Source: Chitinophagales bacterium (GTDB taxonomy: Bacteria > Bacteroidota > Bacteroidia > Chitinophagales > JADIYW01). Taken from it: 6,502 bases of DNA. Every line of letters begins with the position of its first letter. Within the stretch, counting starts at the first letter, position 1. Below, piece by piece: positions 1-4,584 of the stretch. Below the pieces are notes generated by a model, which made no database searches, had not been told where the DNA came from, and saw nothing but the letters and a program-made list of their open reading frames with translations. The stretch is from NCBI GenBank assembly GCA_020636535.1, contig JACJXT010000003.1:1-6502 (forward strand), written 5' to 3'. Both the position numbers and the translations under genes were made by a program.

Positions 1-1074
1 ATATAGTTTATCGTTGGCAGTAAGCCCAGTAATTGTTAAGTTTTTTTTATTTACAGTTAATGCCTGTGTAAGCGATGTTGCAGCACAGTATGAACTATTA
101 CCAGCTTGAGCCGCAGTAATGGTAGCAGTACCAGCACCTACTATTGTTACGTTACCACTTGCATCTACTGTAGCCACACTTGTATTGCTGCTGGAGTAGG
201 TAACTGTTAAACTAGAAGTAGCAGTAGTAGCAACGCTATAAGCAACATCCCCATACGTTTTAGTAACGGATGATGCAATAGGATTTATAGTTTGTGTAGT
301 GCAACCACTAGGCGTCCACTGGGCGTATAAAGTAGTATTCGCAGATATAGTAAATGTTTCGCTACCTGAACCTGTAAAATTTGCAGTACCGTCATTGTCG
401 CTATCCCATCCGGCAAAAGTATTGCCTGATTTTGTCATTGTACCTGCACCTAATACAGTTACGGTAGAACCGTATGCATAAGGACTACTTGCATCACTTG
501 GAACAGAACCTCCATCGCTTCCATTGCCGTTGTAAGAAACAGTATACGTTGCACAATTAATAACAATATTACTAATTGCTCGTTCATGTGTACCTGATGA
601 ACGAGTGTCAATAAATCTAATTCTTCGAGTACCTGTATAACTACTTAGGTCTATATTCACAGTTTCACAAGTATTTGAAATACTAGTTATAGTAGTAATA
701 GTCGTCCAGCTGAGAGCACCACCATCAGGTGATATTTGAATATCCATACTCCAAGCAGTTGTATTACTACTACGTTTTTTATCAAATGTTAAAGATTGTG
801 GATTAGTTATAATAGAAGTATAAGAATAATCGCCATTTGCATTAAAACCTTTAGTAACACCACCACAAATTTGAAAAGAACCAATACTATTATCTGTCCA
901 TGTAATTGTGCCACAACTTTGCCCAAACGAATTGCCACTTATAAAAAAAAACAAAACTAAGCCTACATACATTACACAACTTTTCAGCATGGTTGTGCAT
1001 TTGTTGGCTAGGTTCTTGTGTTTGCTATTTATTGGAGTTTTGGGAATATCAAAAACAGTGTAGAATATATTCAT
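1..1074 (-). CDS. N-terminal part of a large secreted protein with InlB-type and BIG2-type Ig-like repeats (3' end outside window)
   Basis: The reading frame stays open from the ATG at 1074 to the window edge, giving 358 residues with no stop. Residues 29-52 (MLKSCVMYVGLVLFFFISG, ending near SFGQS) form a signal peptide with a basic residue and a hydrophobic core, so the protein is exported. Residues 53-174 are a Ser/Thr-rich beta domain containing TGTRRIRFIDTRSSGTHER, a form I associate with N-terminal domains of Bacteroidota surface proteins. Residues 177-253 match the InlB B-repeat (Listeria-Bacteroides repeat): YTVSYNGNG at the start, TFAGWDSD in the middle, TTLYAQW at the end. Residues 264-342 resemble BIG2 (VTYSSSNTSVATVDASGNVT, GAGTATITA). 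From 343, NKKNLTITGLTANDKLY looks like the start of an MBG/YDG-type repeat. Proteins of this design are usually cell-surface or released adhesin-like proteins, often with a C-terminal type IX sorting domain, which would lie outside the window. ATG 990 (residue 29) is an alternative start; 1074 is preferred because a promoter box lies 44 nt upstream. The ligand is unknown. Confidence 0.88.
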   Translation of the reverse strand, partial: MNIFYTVFDIPKTPINSKHKNLANKCTTMLKSCVMYVGLVLFFFISGNSFGQSCGTITWTDNSIGSFQICGGVTKGFNANGDYSYTSIITNPQSLTFDKKRSSNTTAWSMDIQISPDGGALSWTTITTITSISNTCETVNIDLSSYTGTRRIRFIDTRSSGTHERAISNIVINCATYTVSYNGNGSDGGSVPSDASSPYAYGSTVTVLGAGTMTKSGNTFAGWDSDNDGTANFTGSGSETFTISANTTLYAQWTPSGCTTQTINPIASSVTKTYGDVAYSVATTATSSLTVTYSSSNTSVATVDASGNVTIVGAGTATITAAQAGNSSYCAATSLTQALTVNKKNLTITGLTANDKLY

Positions 1075-1118
1075 AAATCTAAATTATAAAGAATAATAAA
1101 TGTATTTTATAATATATT

Positions 1119-1126
1119 CAAAATTA
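1119..1126 (-). promoter_or_regulatory. Possible Bacteroidota -7 box (TAATTTTG) for the secreted protein
   Basis: On the minus strand the octamer TAATTTTG fits the Bacteroidota -7 consensus TAnnTTTG and lies 44 nt before the ATG at 1074, giving a leader of roughly 35-40 nt. I see no TTG at the expected -33 position, so the call rests on the -7 box and its location in the upstream region of a divergent gene. The surroundings are very AT-rich, which makes a chance match possible. Confidence 0.35.
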
Positions 1127-1229
1127 CATTAAAACAAACAATTCCGCTACTTTTTAAGATTATGTTTTTGTACACCCTACTGATTATTATGCACATATAT
1201 TGTGAATAACAATGTAAATATAGTGGATA

Positions 1230-1252
1230 ACCTATAAGTAGGTGTTTTTTTT
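1230..1252 (+). terminator. Weak hairpin plus T-run, terminator-like
   Basis: ACCTA (1230-1234) pairs with TAGGT (1239-1243) around a TAAG loop, followed by G and eight T residues (1245-1252). This is the layout of an intrinsic terminator on the plus strand, but the stem is only 5 bp. No plus-strand gene lies upstream that it would end, so it may be fortuitous or may close an unseen short transcript. It also marks the left edge of the repeat mosaic. Confidence 0.25.
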
Positions 1253-1276
1253 GTCTGAATCAGGATTTTTATAATG
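1253..1276. repeat. Module A copy 1, shortened
   Basis: This copy starts with GTCTGAATCAGGATTT and joins directly to TTATAATG. Compared with the copy at 1471-1520 it lacks exactly 26 bp, and the junction falls at an 8-bp direct repeat (CAGGATTT), so it is best read as a deletion derivative of the longer form. Confidence 0.8.
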
Positions 1277-1350
1277 AAATAATTAAATAATGAAGTAATG
1301 TAATAATAAAGTAATGTAATCATGAATTTCTCAATACTTAATACTTAATA

Positions 1351-1409
1351 CTCATTTTTTTAACCACAAAGTACACAAAGTTTTTACACAGAGTTCACAA
1401 AGATTAATG
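1351..1409. repeat. Module D copy 1 (CACAAAG-type repeat)
   Basis: A CTCATTTTTTTAACC lead is followed by CACAAAGTACACAAAG and CACAGAGTTCACAAAG, a near-periodic purine/CA motif. It aligns without gaps over 59 bp to 1663-1721 with four substitutions. It has no coding content in any frame that I can support. Confidence 0.8.
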
Positions 1410-1470
1410 TAGTAATGAAATAATTAATTTCTCACTACTCACTACTCACAACTTTCTACTCAAATTAATT

Positions 1471-1520
1471 GTCTGAATCAGGATTTATAGGATTTTGGGA
1501 TTGGCAGGATTTTTATAATG
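1471..1520. repeat. Module A copy 2, full form
   Basis: Four GGATT/GGGATT words are spaced through this copy, between GTCTGAAT at its left and ATAATG at its right. CAGGATTT occurs twice (1479-1486 and 1505-1512), and collapse between these gives exactly the shorter copy at 1253-1276. Confidence 0.8.
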
Positions 1521-1596
1521 AATTAATGAAGTAATGTAATAATAAAGTAATGTAGTAATGAATTTCTCACTACTCACTACTCACTACTTACTACTA

Positions 1597-1630
1597 CAAC
1601 AAAGTCTTGATTCTTGGCTCTAAAAATCTT
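1597..1630. repeat. 34-bp exact repeat core, copy 1 of 3
   Basis: The core begins CAACAAAGTCTTGATTC and ends CTAAAAATCTT. Identical 34-bp copies lie at 1798-1831 and 2624-2657, all in the same orientation and each preceded by a tract of CTACTCA heptamers. After this copy the sequence continues with GGCTCTCAATAC, whereas the other two continue with GATTCTCA. Confidence 0.9.
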
Positions 1631-1662
1631 GGCTCTCAATACTTAATACTTTCTACTTAATA

Positions 1663-1721
1663 CTCATTTTTTTAACCACAAAGTACACTAAGTTTTTGCA
1701 CGGAGTTCACAAAGGTTAATG
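1663..1721. repeat. Module D copy 2
   Basis: This is the second copy of the 59-bp module at 1351-1409, in the same orientation, differing at four positions (for example CACTAAG in place of CACAAAG, and CACGGAG in place of CACAGAG). It sits between the same neighbouring modules (C on the left, B on the right) as copy 1, so the whole composite unit appears to have been duplicated rather than the single module. Confidence 0.8.
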
Positions 1722-1797
1722 AAATAATGAAATAATTAAATAATGTAATGATGAAGTAATGAATTTCTTACTACTCACTACTCACTACTTACTACTA

Positions 1798-1839
1798 CAA
1801 CAAAGTCTTGATTCTTGGCTCTAAAAATCTTGATTCTCA
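1798..1839. repeat. 34-bp core copy 2, part of a 42-bp exact direct repeat
   Basis: The 34-bp core (1798-1831) plus GATTCTCA is identical to 2624-2665. These two copies flank the DUF6922-like/AbiEii cassette in direct orientation about 826 bp apart. Confidence 0.9.
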
Positions 1840-1887
1840 ATTATGTTCTTATTGATAAATTAGTTTTACAATTTTGAAAAGAAAAGG

Positions 1888-1895
1888 TAACTTTG
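1888..1895 (+). promoter_or_regulatory. Bacteroidota -7 box (TAACTTTG) for the DUF6922-like/AbiEii cassette
   Basis: TAACTTTG is a perfect TAnnTTTG match, with only 5 nt between it and the ATG at 1901. Transcription would then begin at or within a few bases of the start codon, giving a leaderless or nearly leaderless message. No clear -33 TTG is visible at the usual 19-bp spacing. The wider context GGTAACTTTGT closely resembles GGTATCTTTGT in front of the cysteine desulfurase gene, which supports both calls. Confidence 0.55.
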
Positions 1896-1900
1896 TTAAT

Positions 1901-2206
1901 ATGAAGAAGACAATATCTATTAATGATTTTTCACCACATCTTTTTTGGGATGTAGATTTGTCTAATTTTGATTTTCAAAAACATAAAGTTCATTTGATAC
2001 ATAAGGTATTAGAGCATGGTTTAATGAAAGATTGGAATTTGTTAAAAGAGATATATGGTTTAGAAACGATAAAGGAAGTTGCTTTAAATTTAAGAACTTT
2101 AGATGCTGTTACACTTTCCTATTTATCTACTATTTTTAATATCAACAAAACAGAGTTTAGATGTTACAAACACAAACAGTTGTTCCAAAACTTATGGAAC
2201 TCCTAA
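1901..2206 (+). CDS. DUF6922-like protein, putative antitoxin partner of an AbiEii nucleotidyltransferase
   Basis: This is a 101-residue protein starting MKKTISINDFSPHLFWDVD. The SPHLFWDVD opening, the middle segment RVLEHG-type helix (HKVLEHGLMKDWNLLKEIYG) and the closing INKTEFRCY match what I recall of the small DUF6922 family, which in Bacteroidota sits directly before AbiEii/AbiGii-type nucleotidyltransferase genes. It is largely alpha-helical and soluble, with no signal peptide. The position before a toxin-type gene suggests an antitoxin or regulator; that role is inferred, not shown by any motif. The ATG at 1901 is chosen over an in-frame TTG at 1874 because a promoter box lies between them and the conserved segment begins just after the ATG. 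The last 46 nt overlap the next gene in another frame, suggesting coupled translation. Length is normal and nothing is broken. Confidence 0.72.
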   Translation: MKKTISINDFSPHLFWDVDLSNFDFQKHKVHLIHKVLEHGLMKDWNLLKEIYGLETIKEVALNLRTLDAVTLSYLSTIFNINKTEFRCYKHKQLFQNLWNS

Positions 2207-2442
2207 AAAGCATAATGCGAGAGCCATTATTTGAAAATTATTTTTTAGTGGGTGGAACAGCATTGGCTTTACAAATTGGACATAGAAATTCTATTGATAT
2301 TGATTTATTTGGTCATTGTGAAATTAATCAAAATGAGTATATTGAAATATTAAAAAGCTTTGGAGATGTTGTCGTAACAACAAGTTCTAAAAATATTTTA
2401 ATTGCTTTGCCGTTGTTGGTTTGTAACCAACAACAAAATTAA
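2161..2442 (+). pseudogene. Truncated AbiEii-type nucleotidyltransferase (toxin component), N-terminal half only
   Basis: The 93-residue product begins MLQTQTVVPKLMELLKSIM and contains the nucleotidyltransferase signature LVGGTALALQIGHRNSIDID at residues 29-48: GG at 31-32 and the metal-binding pair D46/D48. This is the start of the AbiEii/AbiGii toxin family, whose members are usually about 190-300 residues and transfer nucleotides to tRNA or another target. Homology ends at about residue 83. The final residues (LPLLVCNQQQN) are encoded by an inverted palindrome belonging to the repeat element at 2409-2547, and a stop follows. The missing C-terminal half is not found downstream, where only repeat DNA lies. 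The gene therefore looks interrupted and deleted rather than frameshifted, and the product probably lacks activity. The metal-binding residues survive, so a folded fragment cannot be ruled out. Confidence 0.75.
2412..2434. repeat. Palindrome P1 (left end of element)
   Basis: GTTGTTGGTT pairs perfectly with AACCAACAAC around a TGT loop. It supplies the last sense codons of the truncated AbiEii gene and could fold as a strong hairpin in DNA or RNA. Confidence 0.9.
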
Positions 2443-2521
2443 AAAAAATAAATATCAAATTAAAATATTTAATATTTAATAACAAGTGAAGATGAGTAAT
2501 TGCACAATGAAAAATAAGAAG

Positions 2522-2544
2522 TTTGTTGGTTGCAAACCAACAAA
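2522..2544. repeat. Palindrome P2 (right end of element)
   Basis: TTTGTTGGTT pairs perfectly with AACCAACAAA around a GCA loop. The central asymmetry shows it is the inverted counterpart of P1: 20 of 21 core positions match the reverse complement of P1. Confidence 0.9.
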
Positions 2545-2550
2545 GGCGAG

Positions 2551-2702
2551 GGTTAGTGATTAATGAAATAATTAGTTTCTTGCTACTTTCTACTTACTAC
2601 TCACTACTCACTACTTACTACAACAACAAAGTCTTGATTCTTGGCTCTAAAAATCTTGATTCTCATCTCTCACTACTCAATACTTTCTACTTAATACTAC
2701 AT
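2551..2702. repeat. Third block of the repeat mosaic (modules B and C)
   Basis: GTGATTAATGAAATAATTAG (module B type) is followed by a CTACTCA heptamer tract (about 2588-2618), the exact 34-bp core at 2624-2657, and the AATACTTTCTACTTAATACT tail also seen at 1639-1662. Together with the element at 2409-2547 this fills the gap between the broken AbiEii gene and the cysteine desulfurase promoter. I see no gene here; the short reading frames come from the repeats. Confidence 0.85.
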
Positions 2703-2734
2703 GCACATCTCTTATAAAAATGAAAACAAATTGG

Positions 2735-2742
2735 TATCTTTG
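2735..2742 (+). promoter_or_regulatory. Bacteroidota -7 box (TATCTTTG) for the cysteine desulfurase-truB operon
   Basis: TATCTTTG is a perfect TAnnTTTG box lying 12 nt before the TTG start at 2755, which would leave a leader of only about 6-8 nt. The flanks (GGTATCTTTGT) resemble the box at 1888. The -33 element is not obvious. The next gene, truB, follows too closely to need its own promoter. Confidence 0.6.
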
Positions 2743-2754
2743 TAAAAAAAATCA

Positions 2755-3885
2755 TTGAAAAGTCCTATTTATTTTGATAATGCTGCGACAACTGCTATAG
2801 CACCTGAAGTTGTACAGGCAATGTTGCCTTTTTTGAATGAGCATTATGGAAATCCATCATCTGTTTATAGTTTGGGGCGAGATACTAGAGCTGCGATTGA
2901 GACTGCAAGAAAAACGATAGCACAAATTTTAAATGCCCAAACTTCTGAAATTGTATTTACATCTTGTGGTACTGAAGCCAATAATATGGCAATAAAAGGT
3001 GCAGTTATTTATCATCAAGTTAAAAGGATTATCACTTCTCCAATAGAACATCATTGTGTGATTCATATTGCAGATTATTTAAAGGAATTCCATCAAGTAA
3101 AAATTGAGTATGTGCAATTATTATCCGATGGTATGGTGGATTTGGAACATTTAGAAAGTTTATTAAAAGACAATCAGGATAAAACTTTAGTATCATTGAT
3201 GTATGCAAATAATGAAATTGGTAATCTTTTAGATTTTGAAAAAGTAAGCCAACTTTGTAAAACACATCAGGCTTTATTTCATTCTGATACCGTGCAGGCA
3301 TTTGGACATTTTCCTATAGATGTTCAGAAAGTCGAGGTGGATTTTCTTTCTGCTTCAGCACATAAATTTCATGGACCAAAAGGTATTGGCTTTTTGTATC
3401 AAAAGAAAAAAAGTAAAGTGGCTTCTTTCTTACATGGAGGTGGGCAGGAGCGTGGCTATCGAGCTGGAACTGAAAATGTTTATGGCATAGTTGGTTTGGG
3501 CAAAGCTGCTGAGTTGGCTTATCAGCATTTGGAGAAAGATAGACAATATATCCAATCTATTAAGGATTATTTTAAAGAACAGCTATTAGCTAATTTTAAG
3601 GATATTCAATTTAATGGCCATTCCAAAAATAGTTTATTTACGGTCTTAAATGTATCTTTTCCAGAAAATGATGCCGCTAGTATGTTGTTGTTTAATTTAG
3701 ATATTGAAGGTATCTGTGCGAGTGGTGGTAGTGCTTGTAATAGTGGAGCTTCAACAGGTTCGCATGTGATTGATGCCATTCGACCGAATAGCAATAGAAT
3801 CAATATTCGTTTTTCTTTTTCGAAATATAATCATCTATCGGAAGTGGATGTGGTAATCCAAGTACTAAAAAAATATTTTTCATAA
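2755..3885 (+). CDS. Cysteine desulfurase, class V PLP-dependent (IscS/NifS type)
   Basis: The enzyme removes sulfur from L-cysteine as an enzyme-bound persulfide, giving alanine, and supplies it to Fe-S cluster assembly and tRNA thiolation in the cytosol. It has 376 residues, normal for the family (about 380-400). Visible landmarks are YFDNAATT (6-13), YGNPSSVYSLGR (31-42), TSCGTEANN (69-77), H99/H100 of the PLP-stacking site, YANNEIG (150-156), D178 and Q181 in HSDTVQAFG, the PLP lysine K204 in SAHKFHGPKG, RAGTENV (236-242), and the persulfide cysteine C328 in ASGGSACNSG. C321 is a second nearby cysteine. The start must be TTG: an in-frame TAA lies only four codons upstream and no ATG intervenes. 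truB follows after 18 bp, so the two are probably one operon. Which subfamily (housekeeping IscS or a more specialised NifS-like enzyme) cannot be settled without neighbours such as iscU or mnmA. Confidence 0.95.
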   Translation: MKSPIYFDNAATTAIAPEVVQAMLPFLNEHYGNPSSVYSLGRDTRAAIETARKTIAQILNAQTSEIVFTSCGTEANNMAIKGAVIYHQVKRIITSPIEHHCVIHIADYLKEFHQVKIEYVQLLSDGMVDLEHLESLLKDNQDKTLVSLMYANNEIGNLLDFEKVSQLCKTHQALFHSDTVQAFGHFPIDVQKVEVDFLSASAHKFHGPKGIGFLYQKKKSKVASFLHGGGQERGYRAGTENVYGIVGLGKAAELAYQHLEKDRQYIQSIKDYFKEQLLANFKDIQFNGHSKNSLFTVLNVSFPENDAASMLLFNLDIEGICASGGSACNSGASTGSHVIDAIRPNSNRINIRFSFSKYNHLSEVDVVIQVLKKYFS

Positions 3886-3903
3886 ATACCTAAATTTATT
3901 TAT

Positions 3904-4584
3904 TTGGATTTTGTAGCTGGAGAAATAATATTGATTGATAAGCCATTGGATTGGACATCTTTTGATGTGGTAAATAAGTTGAAATTTAAACTTAAATATC
4001 AATACGGAAAAATAAAAATTGGACATGCAGGCACTTTAGATCCAAGAGCAAGTGGTTTGTTAATTGTGTGTACTGGAAAAAAAACAAAAGAAATAGAAGG
4101 TATTCAAAATCAAAATAAAGTTTATACCGGGAGTTTTTATTTAGGTGCTGAAACAGAAAGTTACGATACAGAAAAACCAGCTATCAATTTTCAAAGTATT
4201 GAGCATATTACAGAACAAGAAATTCATAAGACTGCGGAAAGTTTTTTAGGAGAACAACAACAATTTCCACCTATCCATTCTGCTGTTAAGATAGATGGTG
4301 TTAGAGCTTATGAACTAGCCAGAATTGGCTTAAATCCTGAAATCAAATCTAAAGTCATTCAAATTTATCAATTTAAAATTACAAAAATAGAATTGCCTTA
4401 TATCTATTTTTATATCGAATGTAGTAAAGGTACTTATATTCGTAGTATTGCTAATGATTTTGGTAAAAGGCTTAACAATGTTGCCTATTTAGCAAGTTTG
4501 AGGAGAGAAAAAATTGGTAATTTTTCTATTGAAGAAGCATATACAGTGGATTCGTTTATACAAAAATTAGATGCTATTCAATAG
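3904..4584 (+). CDS. truB: tRNA pseudouridine(55) synthase TruB
   Basis: TruB converts uridine 55 in the T-loop of tRNAs to pseudouridine. The 226-residue product carries the full set of motifs: LIDKPLDWTSFDVVNKL (10-26), GHAGTLDPRASGLL (40-53) with catalytic D46, VYTGSFYLGAETESYD (73-88), FPPIHSAVKIDGVRAYELAR (121-140) and CSKGTYIRSIANDFG (173-187). It lacks the C-terminal PUA domain of the longer E. coli type (314 residues); short forms are common in Bacteroidota, and the frame ends cleanly, so I do not read this as truncation. TTG is the start because the frame upstream reaches the stop of the preceding gene without an ATG, and homology begins almost at once. It is 18 bp behind the cysteine desulfurase gene in the same direction and likely cotranscribed. 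Its last 18 bp overlap the end of menE on the other strand. Confidence 0.95.
   Translation: MDFVAGEIILIDKPLDWTSFDVVNKLKFKLKYQYGKIKIGHAGTLDPRASGLLIVCTGKKTKEIEGIQNQNKVYTGSFYLGAETESYDTEKPAINFQSIEHITEQEIHKTAESFLGEQQQFPPIHSAVKIDGVRAYELARIGLNPEIKSKVIQIYQFKITKIELPYIYFYIECSKGTYIRSIANDFGKRLNNVAYLASLRREKIGNFSIEEAYTVDSFIQKLDAIQ

Larger units (their letters stand above)
1253..1840. repeat. Mosaic of AT-rich intergenic repeat modules, two tandem composite rounds
   Basis: This gene-free stretch is built almost wholly from repeated modules. Module A begins GTCTGAATCAGGATTT (1253 and 1471). Module B is a loose run of AATGAAATAATTAAATAATG and GAAGTAATGTAATAATAAAG type words (about 1272-1327, 1404-1427, 1516-1562, 1717-1762). 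Module C starts ATTTCTCACTACTCACTACT and continues into TCTTGATTCTTGGCTCT and AATACTTAATACTTTCTAC (about 1425-1461, 1562-1664, 1762-1840; a shorter form at 1324-1354). Module D contains AACCACAAAGTACACAAAG (1351-1409, 1663-1721). Order is roughly A-B-C-D-B-C, then A-B-C-D-B-C again. All copies lie in the same orientation. No convincing ORF, tRNA or transposase is present. Modules A and D resemble short intergenic repeats I recall from several environmental bacterial genomes, but I cannot confirm a family name. Confidence 0.85.
2409..2547. mobile_element. 139-bp REPIN/MITE-like element with palindromic inverted ends
   Basis: The first 25 bp (2409-2433) and the reverse complement of the last 25 bp (2523-2547) match at 23 positions; both begin GCC and contain TTGTTGGTTTG. 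Each end is itself a hairpin with 10-bp arms (2412-2434 and 2522-2544). Two palindromes in inverted orientation around an AT-rich, non-coding spacer is the layout of a REPIN (paired REP sequences moved by a RAYT transposase) or a small MITE. No transposase is encoded here, and no target-site duplication is evident. It lies exactly where the AbiEii reading frame loses homology. The family name is unknown to me; mobility is inferred from structure. Confidence 0.6.

Noticed and set aside
299..481. 60-residue plus-strand reading frame
   Set aside because: It lies wholly antisense to the secreted protein, whose frame is open across the whole region and has recognisable domains.
1562..1840. Possible CRISPR array from repeated blocks
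   Set aside because: Repeat units differ in length, are spaced irregularly, and the sequence between them is itself repetitive; there are no cas genes and no unique spacers of constant size.
1874..1900. TTG at 1874 as start of the DUF6922-like gene
   Set aside because: A perfect -7 promoter box (1888-1895) lies between it and ATG 1901, and the added nine residues carry no recognisable conserved sequence.
2523..2717. 64-residue plus-strand reading frame
   Set aside because: It consists of palindrome P2 plus repeat modules; its Leu/Ser/Tyr-rich product reflects the heptamer tract rather than a protein family.
2548..2754. Displaced C-terminal half of the AbiEii gene beyond the element
   Set aside because: All three forward frames there read through repeat modules B and C; none continues the family's expected C-terminal sequence.
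3032..3301. Minus-strand reading frame inside the cysteine desulfurase gene
   Set aside because: It is antisense to a fully conserved enzyme segment and resembles no known protein; the same holds for 3606-3803.
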